A stretch of 64,000 bases of DNA from Novosphingobium sp. (GCF_030696665.1 NZ_JAUYRV010000040.1:62001-126000); one strand, 5' to 3'; shown: positions 8,790-17,653, counted from the stretch's first letter. Notes: a model not told the origin generated them from the letters alone. A program made the numbers and translations.

Positions 8790-9655
8790 GCCTGATGGAC
8801 GCCCTTGATGCGTCGATGCCCGGGGTCAGCCCCGGCGTGTTCGACGAGGCAGACTTCCGCGCGATTTCGGAAATCACGCACAAGGAAGCCGGCATCGTCC
8901 TGTCCAGCGGAAAGGCCATGCTGGTCTATTCACGCCTCGCCCCACTGGTGCGCAACGCCAATTGCGCGACATTCGGTGCCTATGTCATCCGCATTCGTGA
9001 AGACGCGACTGAGCGCACCAAGGCGATCTGCGCACTGACGACTAACCACACCTTCTTCTACCGCGAAGCCCACCACTTTGAACACTTCGCCCGCGAAGTG
9101 CGCCCAGGCTATGTCCAGCGGCTGCAAAGCGGCGGCAAAGTGCGTCTGTGGTCGGCAGGCTGCTCCAGCGGTGAGGAAACGTGGTCCTTGCTGATGACGT
9201 TTCTGGGCGAAGACGCTTCCGCTGGCGCAAACATCGCCAAGCGCGATCTGCGTCTGCTGGCCAGCGACATTGCCACGCACGCCATCGCCAAGGCCCGCGC
9301 AGGCACCTACCGCACCGAGGATCTGAAGCCCGTACCCGATGGCTTGCGCCGCCACTGGACGCGCAGCACCGGCGAGGAATCGACCATCGCGCCCGAAGTG
9401 CAGCAACTTGCCCGCTTCCGGTCGCTCAACCTGCTGGGTGATTGGCCGATGCAGGGGCAGTTTGACACGATCTTCTGCCGCAACGTGATGATCTATTTCG
9501 ATAATCCCACCAAGGAACGGCTCGTGCATCGTTTTGCCGAGAAGCTCGCCCCCGGCGGCTGGCTTTACATCGGTCATTCCGAACGCGTGACCGGTCCGGC
9601 GCTCGATCTGCTGTCGACCCAGGGTCCAACCATCTACCGCAAGAGGGCCGCATGA
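8786..9655 (+). CDS. cheR: Chemotaxis receptor methyltransferase CheR
   Basis: CheR methylates glutamates on chemoreceptors using S-adenosylmethionine. The 289-residue protein has a helical N-terminal domain and a SAM-binding domain with WSAGCSSGEE (motif I) and FDTIFCRNVMIYF, both typical of the family. There is no C-terminal tetratricopeptide extension and no obvious pentapeptide-binding addition. The gene is coupled by ATGA overlaps to cheA upstream and cheB downstream. Confidence 0.96.
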   Translation: MSLMDALDASMPGVSPGVFDEADFRAISEITHKEAGIVLSSGKAMLVYSRLAPLVRNANCATFGAYVIRIREDATERTKAICALTTNHTFFYREAHHFEHFAREVRPGYVQRLQSGGKVRLWSAGCSSGEETWSLLMTFLGEDASAGANIAKRDLRLLASDIATHAIAKARAGTYRTEDLKPVPDGLRRHWTRSTGEESTIAPEVQQLARFRSLNLLGDWPMQGQFDTIFCRNVMIYFDNPTKERLVHRFAEKLAPGGWLYIGHSERVTGPALDLLSTQGPTIYRKRAA

Positions 9656-10686
9656 CCATCCGCGTCGTTATCGTTGAAGATTCTCCCACCATGCGCGCCA
9701 TCCTGATGAACCGGCTGGGCAAGGAGCCGGACATCGAAGTTGTGGCCGCCGCCGCCAACGCCGCTGAAGGCCGCGAAGTGATCCGCGAGCTGGACCCGGA
9801 CGTCGTCACGCTCGACATCGAAATGCCCGGCATGAACGGCCTCGATTTCCTCGCCAAGATCATGCAACTGCGCCCGACCCCGGTGATCATCGTCTCCGGC
9901 TCCACGCAGAAAGGCAACGACATGAGCGCCCGTGCGCTCGCTCTCGGTGCGGTTGATTGCTACGCCAAGTCAGGCGGCGGCATGGGTCTCGACGATGCCG
10001 GAATGCTGGCACAGATGATCCGCGAGGCCGCCAAGGTCCGCTTCTCACCCCGCGCACCCGCCGCAGCACCCTCAACCATCACCCGCATAGCCGCCGAAGT
10101 GCGCGGCACGCTGGCCGATCGCCCCGCGCTGATCGCCATTGGCTCGTCCACCGGCGGCGTGGAGGCACTGCAGACGGTGCTTTCCGGCTTTCCTGCCGAT
10201 TGCCCGCCCACCCTGATCGTGCAGCACATCAACGCCCGCTTCGCGCCTGCCGTCGCACGCACGCTCGACCAGTCGTGCCCGCCCAGGATCATGATTGCCG
10301 AACCCGACATGCCGCTTCGGGATGGCCACGTCTATCTCGCGCCCGGCGATGATCGGCACCTCTCCATTGGCGGCAGCAGCACCTTCCACTGCAAGCTGCG
10401 CAGCGGCGAACCGGTCTCCGGCCACATGCCCAGCGTCGATGTGCTGTTCGCTTCGGTCGCCGAGATCATCGGTCCCCGTGCAGTCGGCATCCTGCTGACC
10501 GGGATGGGCGCTGATGGCGCACAAGGCCTGCTCTCGATGGCCCAGAAAGGCGCGCGTACCATTGCGCAGGACGAGGCGACCTGCACCGTCTTCGGCATGC
10601 CCCGCGCTGCAATCAACCTTGGTGCCGCGCGCATCGTCGCGCCTTTGGGTTCCATCGCCCGCCACGCCTTCAGCAAGGCGGCGTAA
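9652..10686 (+). CDS. cheB: Chemotaxis methylesterase CheB (intact catalytic triad)
   Basis: This is the operonic CheB: an N-terminal receiver with D55 (TLDIEMPG) and a C-terminal methylesterase with the complete triad S166 (IGSSTGG), H192 (IVQHINA) and D288 (TGMGADG). It removes methyl groups from receptors to reset signalling. It is coupled to cheR by ATGA and ends one base before cheD. Compared with the divergent CheB-like protein at 5039-6079, all catalytic residues are present, so this copy is presumably the working enzyme. Confidence 0.95.
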   Translation: MTIRVVIVEDSPTMRAILMNRLGKEPDIEVVAAAANAAEGREVIRELDPDVVTLDIEMPGMNGLDFLAKIMQLRPTPVIIVSGSTQKGNDMSARALALGAVDCYAKSGGGMGLDDAGMLAQMIREAAKVRFSPRAPAAAPSTITRIAAEVRGTLADRPALIAIGSSTGGVEALQTVLSGFPADCPPTLIVQHINARFAPAVARTLDQSCPPRIMIAEPDMPLRDGHVYLAPGDDRHLSIGGSSTFHCKLRSGEPVSGHMPSVDVLFASVAEIIGPRAVGILLTGMGADGAQGLLSMAQKGARTIAQDEATCTVFGMPRAAINLGAARIVAPLGSIARHAFSKAA

Positions 10687-10687
10687 G

Positions 10688-11257
10688 ATGAGCTTCGAAT
10701 CCCCCATCCCCCCAAATCCATCGGGCGCACCGCCGCTTGAACGGGTCACCGTCATGCAAGGGCAGGCCCTTGCCAGCGCCAACGCATCAATCGAATACTC
10801 CACCGTGCTCGGATCGTGCGTGGCCACGTGCCTGTTCGATCCGCAAAGCAAGGTCGGCGGCATGAACCATTTCCTGCTGTCAGAACCCCCCGCCAATCTG
10901 CCCGGCACACAAGTGGACGAACACTACGGCGTCTATCTGATGGAGCTTCTGGTCAACCAGATGCTCAGCCGTGGTGCCCGCAAAAGCAACCTCAAGGCCC
11001 ACCTTTATGGCGGGGCGAACGTCAATCGCAACATGATGAAGATTGGCACGATGAACGCCGAATTCGCCCGCGAATTCCTCCGCCGCGAAGGCATTGCCCT
11101 GATGCGCGAGGATTTGGGTGGCACCAGCGCGCGCCGTGTCGATTTCCGCCCCGCGTCGGGCCAGGTCCGCCTGCGCACGGTAGAAGACCGTTTTGCACCA
11201 CCCGTCCAACCCACCCTGCGCCCGGCCTTGTCCACTGGCGACGTCGAACTGTTCTGA
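10688..11257 (+). CDS. cheD: Chemoreceptor glutamine deamidase CheD
   Basis: CheD deamidates specific receptor glutamines. I place the start at the ATG directly after the cheB stop, not at the longer ORF start at 10514, which lies inside cheB. The resulting 189-residue protein has the catalytic Thr/Cys/His set: T39 and C44 in STVLGSCVATC, H61 in GGMNHFLL. The HLYGGANV motif is also typical. cheY follows after 21 bases. Confidence 0.93.
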   Translation: MSFESPIPPNPSGAPPLERVTVMQGQALASANASIEYSTVLGSCVATCLFDPQSKVGGMNHFLLSEPPANLPGTQVDEHYGVYLMELLVNQMLSRGARKSNLKAHLYGGANVNRNMMKIGTMNAEFAREFLRREGIALMREDLGGTSARRVDFRPASGQVRLRTVEDRFAPPVQPTLRPALSTGDVELF

Positions 11258-11278
11258 TCGGAAAAGCGAGCCTCTCCC

Positions 11279-11653
11279 ATGACTACAACCACAACCCGGA
11301 TCCTTACCGTAGACGACAGCCCATCCATGCGGGCGCTGCTCAATCACGCCCTGTCGGGCCACGGCTTCGATGTGTCGCAGGCCGAAGACGGCATGGCTGC
11401 GCTCGATTGGCTGGCGATGAACGAGGTCGATGTCGTCATCACCGATATCAACATGCCGCGCCTCGATGGCTTCGGCCTGATCGAACGCCTGCGCGAAGGC
11501 AGCCGCCATCGTGACCGCCCGATCCTCGTGCTGACAACCGAAAGCTCGGACGAGAAGAAGGCCCGCGCCCGCGCCGCCGGTGCCACCGGCTGGATCGTCA
11601 AACCGTTCGACCCCGAAAAGCTCGTCGCCGCGGTCCGCCGGGTTGCCCACTAA
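11279..11653 (+). CDS. cheY: Chemotaxis response regulator CheY
   Basis: A single 124-residue receiver domain with acidic pair D12/D13, phosphoacceptor D56 (ITDINMPRLDG), conserved Thr near 85 (LVLTTESSD) and the Lys in IVKPFDPEKL. There is no output domain, so it is a diffusible CheY that would act at the flagellar switch. It sits between cheD and cheW in the operon. No cheZ is visible nearby, so signal termination must rely on another phosphatase or a sink. Confidence 0.94.
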   Translation: MTTTTTRILTVDDSPSMRALLNHALSGHGFDVSQAEDGMAALDWLAMNEVDVVITDINMPRLDGFGLIERLREGSRHRDRPILVLTTESSDEKKARARAAGATGWIVKPFDPEKLVAAVRRVAH

Positions 11654-11691
11654 AAACTCCGCCCACTAAGCCAACCAAGGAGCACAGAACC

Positions 11692-12135
11692 ATGCTGCGC
11701 GAACTGATCACCTTCGAAGTCGAAGGCCAGGTTTTCGGCCTCGATATCATGGCCATCCGCGAAATCCGCGCATGGTCCCCCACCACGCGCCTGCCGCGCG
11801 TGCCCTCCTATGTCGCAGGCGTCGTCAACTTGCGCGGCACCGTGCTGCCGGTGATCGATCTGGGCGCACGCCTCGGCTGGCGCGAGACCGAGGCCACCCC
11901 GCGCCACGCCATCATCGTGACGCAGCAGGGCCAGCAGATCTCCGGCTGGATCGTCGATGCGGTGAGCGACATCGTCACGCTCGACAGCGAAACCCTGCAG
12001 CCCCCGCCGCCCACTTCGGCAGGCGATACGGTGGTGCCGTTCCTCGAAGGCCTTGCCGCGATTGACGACAAGATGGTCATGGTCCTGAACCTTGCCGCGC
12101 TGTCAGACGCCGTCGTGGTGCCCGAAGCCGCCTGA
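11692..12135 (+). CDS. cheW: Chemotaxis coupling protein CheW
   Basis: CheW couples receptors to CheA. The 147-residue protein is a single CheW domain of normal length with FEVEGQVFGLDIMAIREI at the start and YVAGVVNLRGTVLPVIDL in the middle, the standard signatures. An AAGGAG ribosome site lies about 11 bases before the ATG. Its stop is followed 41 bases later by copy B of the 90-bp double-hairpin element. Confidence 0.95.
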   Translation: MLRELITFEVEGQVFGLDIMAIREIRAWSPTTRLPRVPSYVAGVVNLRGTVLPVIDLGARLGWRETEATPRHAIIVTQQGQQISGWIVDAVSDIVTLDSETLQPPPPTSAGDTVVPFLEGLAAIDDKMVMVLNLAALSDAVVVPEAA

Positions 12136-12176
12136 GGCTGAAAAGTCCCGGCGTTGATCCCGTCCCTTCAAAAGCT

Positions 12177-12266
12177 CGTCATGCTGGACTTGTTTCAGCA
12201 TCCATCCCTCCCCACGAACCGCAATGCGAGTGGCCAGATGGACCCTGAAACGAGTTCAGGGTGACG
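12177..12266 (+). repeat. 90-bp double-hairpin element, copy B (after cheW)
   Basis: Same architecture as copy A. The first arm is closed by ATGC/GCAT and has one base change in its centre (CTGGACTTG). The second arm is closed by ACCC/GGGT with a GAG centre. It starts 41 bases after the cheW stop and ends 27 bases before the ATG of the next small gene. Confidence 0.85.
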
Positions 12267-12293
12267 AAAACACAAGAGCAAAAGGTCCACCAG

Positions 12294-12548
12294 ATGGCAC
12301 AAGCAACACACCGCCAGATCGCCGTCGTGCTGGAAGAGCTCGCCGAAGAAGTCGAAGCCCTGGGCGCCGCCCTGTGCATGGACATGGACATCGCCATCAA
12401 GCACATGGACAAACTTCAGGCGATAGACCTCATCGCCCAGAAACAGCGCTCATTGGGCAACCTGCTGGTGGCAGAACGCCCGGCTGAGGAAATCGAGCGG
12501 ATCGCGATTGACGTACTGCGGGATCGGATGCGTTTGTCGGGGCGATAG
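12294..12548 (+). CDS. Uncharacterised 84-residue helical protein at the end of the che operon
   Basis: I do not recognise this protein. The ORF track starts at a GTG inside the preceding repeat; the ATG at 12294, with AAAGG a few bases upstream, is more credible. The predicted product is acidic and almost wholly helical with heptad-like spacing (VVLEELAEEVEALGAAL), which suggests a coiled coil. It has no signal peptide and no membrane segment. Its position after cheW points to a chemotaxis role, but the repeat between them may separate its expression. CheZ-like or adaptor function is possible but unsupported by motifs. Confidence 0.6.
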   Translation: MAQATHRQIAVVLEELAEEVEALGAALCMDMDIAIKHMDKLQAIDLIAQKQRSLGNLLVAERPAEEIERIAIDVLRDRMRLSGR

Positions 12549-12557
12549 TCGAAACCC

Positions 12558-13238
12558 TCAGCGGTGTGTGATCCGCAATTTGCGGAAGTGCGCCACCGTC
12601 CCGGTTTCAACCCACAACCCGATACCACCACGCTGATCCGGTCCCAGCTTCAGGTCGCTGACGATCAACACCGGCACCGGTCGCTTGTCCAGAAACAGCA
12701 CTGCCCTGCTTCCAGACACTTCAATCCGCATCGTCGTCCACCGCCCCGGTGCGATATCTGCCGCAGTTTCGTACCGTTCCGGGCTTTCGCGCCGCAGCCG
12801 ATCAAAGCGCCATTCCGGCCACGCCACATATTGCACCGAATGGTTTCTGCGTACCTGATCTTCGGCGATGCCGTTGGTGGGACGCAGATAGATGCTTTCG
12901 AACCGGCCCTTCCCCACGCGGAACGCCAGCCCCACAAAGGCCCGCGCAAATTCCGGCGCGCCTTCGGCCAGTTCACCTTTCACCTCGACTTCGATCACAC
13001 CATCGTGAAAATCGATGGGCAGCAATGCCATGAAGTCACGGTCAGCCAACGCTTCGCGTGCGGGATCCTGCCAATACCGTCGCGGCAGTTCGATCCGCCA
13101 GCCTTGTGCATCCGTCGTCAGTTCCACGCCTTTGGCAGCAAAATCGCTAATGTTTGGACTACGCCACGGCACAGTCCCTGCGGACAGGCCGACAGCGGAC
13201 AAAACCAGAAGACACATGCGCCGCCACGTCACCCTCAT
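12558..13238 (-). CDS. Exported concanavalin A-like (DUF1080-type) domain protein
   Basis: The ATG at 13238 gives 226 residues with a short N-terminal signal sequence (CLLVLSAVGLSAG); the longer ORF start lies inside the upstream gene. The body looks like a beta-sandwich of the LamG/3-keto-disaccharide hydrolase type, ending in the typical GIGLWVETGTVAHFRKLRI strand. The start overlaps the stop of the serine hydrolase gene (ATGA), so the two are coupled and probably act together in the periplasm. Substrate unknown. Confidence 0.65.
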   Translation of the reverse strand: MRVTWRRMCLLVLSAVGLSAGTVPWRSPNISDFAAKGVELTTDAQGWRIELPRRYWQDPAREALADRDFMALLPIDFHDGVIEVEVKGELAEGAPEFARAFVGLAFRVGKGRFESIYLRPTNGIAEDQVRRNHSVQYVAWPEWRFDRLRRESPERYETAADIAPGRWTTMRIEVSGSRAVLFLDKRPVPVLIVSDLKLGPDQRGGIGLWVETGTVAHFRKLRITHR

Positions 13239-14332
13239 CTGTCCGATCCCGAAGTCACCGCCGCCTGAACCGCCAGAATTTCTGGCCATACGGCGAAAGC
13301 ATCGGTCTGCCGGTTGATGAAAACCAGCCCGAAACGCCCGGTTGGCAGATCGACCCACGGATAAGTGCCGAACGCACCGATGCTGGAGCTCCGGGTGCAG
13401 CGCCCTTGGACGTCCCACGTTTCGCACCAGTTGCCGAGACCGTAGTGTGCGCTTTCCAGCAAGGCCGCATTCGTTGGCAGCATCTTTGCCGCAGGCGTCT
13501 GGTCGCGCATCATTTCGGTCACGGCCTGCTCGGACAGCACGCGGCGGCCCTTGTAGATGCCCTTGGCAGCCAGCATTTCAAGGAAGCGCACATAATCGTC
13601 GGCAGTGCTTATAGCCCCACCCTGTAGCACGGGATTGCGGGTTTCGTCAGCTGGCGGGATTGCTTCACCGAACTTCAGATGTGCCCAAACCGTCCCGGTC
13701 ATGCCAAGCGGGCGTGCGATGCGGGACTGGAACACCTCTTCCCATGCCTGCCCCGTCACCGCTTCGACCACGGCACCGGCTACCTGAAACCCCGGCCCAC
13801 CATAGTTGAACACCGCGCCGGGCGTCGTGGACAATGGTCGTGCAAGCACCTCGTCAGCAGACTGGCGCAGCGTCATGCGATGGTCCTGTTTCAGGTCATA
13901 CATCTCGCCAAGGCCGCCCGCGACGCCCGATGTCTGCGCCAAAAGCTGGCGGAGCGTCAGCTTGCGCGCCCTGCCCCGTGCCCCGCGCAACCATGTGGAA
14001 ACCGGCTTGTCGAGCGAAAGCCTGCCTTCGTCCACCAGCGCCATCACTGTAGCTGCCGCCAGCCACTTTGAAGCGGACGCAATGGGATAGCGCGTGTCGG
14101 CTGAGATCTGTCCAACATCGGCCCGCACCGTTTCTTGCCCCGTCCCGCCAAACACCACAGTCACGCCCGGTGTGCCTTTGGCAATCATGGCATCGACCGC
14201 AGCCCTTGCCGCAGGTGGCAATGTGCGCGCGCCCGGTGGTTGGTGAGCAGCCAGTGGCTCGGCGCTGGCGAGCGCTGCGTTTAGTGGCAGTGTGCCTAGC
14301 AGAAATAGCGAGATCAATGTGCGTTTACGCAT
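13235..14332 (-). CDS. Exported serine hydrolase, beta-lactamase class C / esterase family
   Basis: Begins at MRKRTLISLFLLG (ATG 14332) with a clear signal peptide; the track's longer start runs into the divergent LysR gene. The 365 residues carry the SxxK motif (SASK in YPIASASKWLAA) and a Tyr-containing loop (FNYGGPGFQ) where penicillin-binding proteins have YxN. Family members include D-aminopeptidases, esterases and class C-like beta-lactamases; the sequence does not decide which. Coupled to the downstream sandwich-domain gene and divergent from a LysR regulator that may control it. Confidence 0.8.
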   Translation of the reverse strand: MRKRTLISLFLLGTLPLNAALASAEPLAAHQPPGARTLPPAARAAVDAMIAKGTPGVTVVFGGTGQETVRADVGQISADTRYPIASASKWLAAATVMALVDEGRLSLDKPVSTWLRGARGRARKLTLRQLLAQTSGVAGGLGEMYDLKQDHRMTLRQSADEVLARPLSTTPGAVFNYGGPGFQVAGAVVEAVTGQAWEEVFQSRIARPLGMTGTVWAHLKFGEAIPPADETRNPVLQGGAISTADDYVRFLEMLAAKGIYKGRRVLSEQAVTEMMRDQTPAAKMLPTNAALLESAHYGLGNWCETWDVQGRCTRSSSIGAFGTYPWVDLPTGRFGLVFINRQTDAFAVWPEILAVQAAVTSGSDR

Positions 14333-14390
14333 GGTGCGATCCTTGGTCCGCCCACCAATCGGGCTTTCCCCGCATGTGCCATCATTCCCA

Positions 14391-14424
14391 TATTGACGGA
14401 ATAAGCTGTAATGTCCGATCAATA
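14391..14424. promoter_or_regulatory. Inverted half-sites between serine hydrolase and LysR genes
   Basis: TATTGA at 14391-14396 and TCAATA at 14419-14424 are perfect inverted half-sites separated by 22 bases, within the 100-base divergent promoter region. LysR regulators usually bind such interrupted dyads between themselves and a divergent target. Functional assignment is inference. Confidence 0.4.
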
Positions 14425-14432
14425 CGGACACA

Positions 14433-15335
14433 ATGTCCTCATTCAGCCTCGAATCGCTCTCCGGCCTAACCGCTTTCGTGGTGTCAGTAGAAACCGGCGG
14501 CTTTGCGCCTGCTGGTCGCACGCTTGGCCTTTCCGCGTCCGCCGTTGGGAAGGCCGTCGCACGGCTCGAAGCGCGCCTTGGCATGCGCCTTCTGATCCGC
14601 ACGACCCGCCGCTTGTCCATGACGTATGAAGGCGAAGAGCTTTTTGCGCGCGCCACCCGCATGATTGACGATCTGCGCGAAATCGAAGCCATGCTGGGCG
14701 ATCAGTCGCGCGCGCCTTCAGGCCGGGTCCGCATCAGCCTGCCCGCCACGCTGGGGCGGATGGTCATACTGCCCCGTCTGGCGCAGTTCACGCAAAGCCA
14801 CAGCGGCATCGAACTTGATGTTGGGCTGGATGATCGCAAGGTGGATCTGGTAGAAGGCGGGATCGACCTTGCCGTGCGCACCGGTACACTCGACAGCAGC
14901 GGCCTGATTGCCCGCAAACTGGCACCGCACAACTTCCTGCTTTGCGCATCCCCCACCTATCTGGCGCACCGTGCCGCACCGCAAACTTTGGGTGATCTTG
15001 CCGGGCATACCTGCATTCGCTTCCGCTATCCGTCTACCGGACTGCTGGAACGTTGGATGTTCGACGACACCGAACTTGATCGTGAGCTGGGCAGCGGGCC
15101 TACGCTCAACGATGGCGAAGCCGTTGTCGTGGCGGCCATCGCGGGCATGGGACTGGCACAAGTGCCTGATTATTCAGCGCGCGCCGCCTTGTCCGCCGGT
15201 CAATTGGTGGCTGTGATGCCGAACTACCGCACAATCAGGGGCGATATCTGGCTCGTCCGCCCATCCCACCGCGCCACCCCGCCACGGGTGCAGGTTCTGG
15301 CGCAGTTTCTGGTCGATATGCTGGGCCAACTTTGA
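14433..15335 (+). CDS. LysR-family transcriptional regulator
   Basis: A 300-residue LysR protein: N-terminal winged helix-turn-helix (GLTAFVVSVETGGFAPAGRTLGLSASAVGKAVARLEARLG) followed by a periplasmic-binding-like effector domain with the usual segment PSGRVRISLPATLG. It resembles the subgroup that carries a C-terminal 'DxW(L)VRPxHR' stretch. It is divergent from the serine hydrolase pair, its most likely target; the effector is unknown. Confidence 0.9.
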   Translation: MSSFSLESLSGLTAFVVSVETGGFAPAGRTLGLSASAVGKAVARLEARLGMRLLIRTTRRLSMTYEGEELFARATRMIDDLREIEAMLGDQSRAPSGRVRISLPATLGRMVILPRLAQFTQSHSGIELDVGLDDRKVDLVEGGIDLAVRTGTLDSSGLIARKLAPHNFLLCASPTYLAHRAAPQTLGDLAGHTCIRFRYPSTGLLERWMFDDTELDRELGSGPTLNDGEAVVVAAIAGMGLAQVPDYSARAALSAGQLVAVMPNYRTIRGDIWLVRPSHRATPPRVQVLAQFLVDMLGQL

Positions 15336-15403
15336 AAACCAGTCCCCGCCGGATTGCCACACCCCCTAGACTTCCCCCCCATCCCCGCGCAATGCTCCGG
15401 CGC

Positions 15404-16075
15404 ATGTGGCAGCTTCATCAATTCCCCCTGTGTCCCTTCAGCCGCAAGGTTCGGCTTCTGCTCAGCGAGAAGGGTGTGGCCTATGATCTCGTGCGCGAAA
15501 ATCCGTGGGAGCGGCGAGAGGGGTTTGGGGGCCTCAGCCCCGCCTATCGCACGCCCGCGATCCACAATCCCGAACGCGGCATCTCGCTGGCTGACAGCCG
15601 GGCGATCTGCGAGTACTTCGAAGAGACGGTCGACAAGACCCCGATGATCAACGGCACCGCCCCCACCCGGGCCGAAATCCGCCGTCTCGTCGCCCTGTTT
15701 GACGAAAACTTCTATGCCGATGTCACCGGCCCCCTGCTGGAAGAGCGCATGAAAAAGCGCCTCGTCTATCGCAGTTCGCCCGACAGCAAGCGCCTGCGCG
15801 ATGCACTGCGGCTGGCCGACGAACATCTCGACTATATCGACTACCTGATCGACAACCGCCCCTGGCTGGCCGGTGCCACCATGAGCCTTGCCGATCTTGC
15901 CGCCGCCGCGCAGATCTCGGTCGCCGATTACCTTGGCGGCATTGACTGGTCGGGCCACGAACAGGCGCGCGGCTGGTACTCGGTCTTCAAAAGCCGCCCC
16001 AGCTTCCGCCCCCTTCTGGCCGAACGCATGGACGTGATCCAGCCGCCCGCCCACTACGCCGACGTGAACGCCTGA
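15404..16075 (+). CDS. Glutathione S-transferase family protein
   Basis: The start at MWQLHQFPLCPFSRKVRL (ATG 15404) fits the thioredoxin-like N-terminal strand better than the upstream ATGs at 15332 or 15392. The 223 residues show an N-terminal thioredoxin fold with a CPFS motif, a SLADSRAICEY segment (glutathione-binding ADS-type), and a C-terminal helical domain with PWLAGATMSLADLAAAA, the N-capping box of GSTs. Cytosolic; substrate unknown. Stands alone between LysR and an untranslated repeat region. Confidence 0.88.
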   Translation: MWQLHQFPLCPFSRKVRLLLSEKGVAYDLVRENPWERREGFGGLSPAYRTPAIHNPERGISLADSRAICEYFEETVDKTPMINGTAPTRAEIRRLVALFDENFYADVTGPLLEERMKKRLVYRSSPDSKRLRDALRLADEHLDYIDYLIDNRPWLAGATMSLADLAAAAQISVADYLGGIDWSGHEQARGWYSVFKSRPSFRPLLAERMDVIQPPAHYADVNA

Positions 16076-16363
16076 GCGTCAGTTCCTCCCTGGACCGGGG
16101 AGGGGGGACCATCCGCAGGATGGTGGAGGGGCACCCACGCCCCCAAAAAACCGCTGTCCTACAGACCCGCTCACGGCATAGCCTCCCGACCATGCCCCAC
16201 CCTGCTCCCTCGCCAAAAGCGCAACCCAAACTCCCCTCCCGCAGGCGGGAGGGGCTGGTGGAGGGAATGATCCCAAACCCTGAGCCGACACGCAAAAACG
16301 GCGGAAGAACCCTCCCGCCGCTTTTTCTCATGGACTGTGTAAACTGTGTAAACCTGTTCAGGT
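16076..16363. repeat. Gene-free region with GC-rich palindromes and a repeat shared with 22675-22885
   Basis: No convincing gene. It holds a GC-rich hairpin region (16080-16140), a 10-bp-arm palindrome CCCCTCCCGC-AG-GCGGGAGGGG at 16233-16254 (also found at 22946 and 36281), and a tandem CTGTGTAAA pair at 16335-16352. Together with the GCTGTCCTACA and CATGCCCCACC motifs, the same pieces recur in the same order on the opposite strand at 22675-22885, marking a diverged dispersed repeat. Confidence 0.6.
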
Positions 16364-17326
16364 TCAGGCCGACTTTGCTTTCACACCGAACCGTCCGAAC
16401 TTGCGGAACTGCGTCATCCACCGATCCAGGAACAGGCCGAGCGGACGCGCGCTCACCCCCAGCGAATCGATGCCCGGCAGCGTGCCCGTGGCAAAGTTCC
16501 CGGCCTTCAGCAGCTTCCACTGGTCCGTGCTCATCGGCGCACCCGGCAGCCACCCCGTCATCGCCGCAAACGCGCCCGAAACCGCATCGGGCAGGTCCAG
16601 CCACACCGGCGAGCGGCCCGCCGCCTTGGCAATCCGGCGGTTCAACTCGCCCATCGTCACCACTTCCGGCCCGGCCAGTTCATACGTCTTGCCGCCATGC
16701 GCCAAGGGATCGGCCAGAGCATTGCCCACTGCCTCGGCCGCATCATCGACAAACACCGGCTGCAGCTTCGCATCCGGCCCGAACACAGGGAGGACTGGCA
16801 GCTTTACCAGACCACCGAACATGTTGAGGAAGTTGTCATCCTCACCAAACAGGATCGAGGGCCGCACCACGGTGGCAGACGGAAACGCCGCCAGCACCGC
16901 CGCCTCACCCTCAGCCTTGGTCCGCGCATAAGGCACATCCGACGACGCATCGGCCCCCAGTGCGGAGACATGGACGAACGCCTTCGCGCCTACGGCCGTC
17001 GCCGCCTCGGCCACGCGGCCCACGCCCTTGCCCTGCAGCGAATCGAGATCGCCCGTGAACGCACCCACCAGATTGACGACCGCATCCACACCCGTCAGCG
17101 CCTTGGCCACGGTGTTCGGCTTGGTCACATCAATCGCAACAAACTGCGTCTGCCCCAACCCGCCCAGCGTCTTGAGCCGGAATGCGCGCTCAGGATGGCG
17201 GCTGCACACCCGGACCCGCGCCCCGCGCGCCAGCAATTCCTGCGCCAGATGCGTGCCGAAGAACCCGCTGCCGCCGACGAGCGCCACCAGCATCCCGTCC
17301 AGATCGCGCGTCTTGTCATTTGCCAT
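16364..17326 (-). CDS. NAD(P)-binding protein related to complex I subunit NDUFA9
   Basis: Starting at MANDKTRDLDG (ATG 17326) gives a 320-residue extended short-chain dehydrogenase-type protein: Rossmann glycine motif VALVGGSGFFGTHLA near the N terminus, VDAVVNLVGAF strand, and a YARTK segment in place of the classical YxxxK. This pattern fits the NDUFA9/atypical SDR group seen in alphaproteobacteria and mitochondrial complex I. It may bind NADPH structurally and not catalyse. It is not next to nuo genes here. Confidence 0.8.
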   Translation of the reverse strand: MANDKTRDLDGMLVALVGGSGFFGTHLAQELLARGARVRVCSRHPERAFRLKTLGGLGQTQFVAIDVTKPNTVAKALTGVDAVVNLVGAFTGDLDSLQGKGVGRVAEAATAVGAKAFVHVSALGADASSDVPYARTKAEGEAAVLAAFPSATVVRPSILFGEDDNFLNMFGGLVKLPVLPVFGPDAKLQPVFVDDAAEAVGNALADPLAHGGKTYELAGPEVVTMGELNRRIAKAAGRSPVWLDLPDAVSGAFAAMTGWLPGAPMSTDQWKLLKAGNFATGTLPGIDSLGVSARPLGLFLDRWMTQFRKFGRFGVKAKSA

Positions 17327-17467
17327 GTGCAAAATCCTGCCTGTCCGCCCGCAAACCGGGCAAGTCACGCCCCGCCTTTGGCACAGCCGGGGCAAAGCTT
17401 TCAATGCCCAAACGCTGCGTATGCGGGTGCTTTACAAAAAGAGTTGGCACCAACCGGATTTGCCCCG

Positions 17468-17496
17468 TTGACACCCCGGCGTGCGTGCCTTAGTGG
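17468..17496 (+). promoter_or_regulatory. Predicted promoter of tRNA-Leu
   Basis: TTGACA at 17468-17473 and TAGTGG at 17491-17496 are separated by exactly 17 bases and lie about 44 bases upstream of the tRNA 5' end. The same layout appears upstream of tRNA-Lys and rpmH. Confidence 0.65.
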
Positions 17497-17539
17497 CGCC
17501 CTCCTACCCGGCGGACGGCGCTTTTGCCTTCCGCCCCGT

Positions 17540-17626
17540 GCCCAGATGGCGGAATTGGTAGACGCACCAGCTTCAGGTGCTGGCGCTCGCAAGGGCGTGG
17601 AGGTTCGAGTCCTCTTCTGGGCACCA
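17540..17626 (+). tRNA. tRNA-Leu (anticodon CAG)
   Basis: An 87-nt gene with a perfect 7-bp acceptor stem (GCCCAGA/TCTGGGC), encoded CCA end, long variable arm, TTCGAGTCC T-loop, and anticodon stem CCAGC/GCTGG around the loop TTCAGGT. The anticodon CAG reads CUG leucine codons, the main Leu codon in this GC-rich sequence. Confidence 0.97.
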
Positions 17627-17653
17627 TCGCTTCACAAAGCGTTGAAAACGTTG

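Noticed and set aside
15987-16604. Minus-strand ORF over the 16076-16363 gap
   Set aside because: Overlaps the ends of two real genes and is mostly palindromic repeat; no protein family seen.
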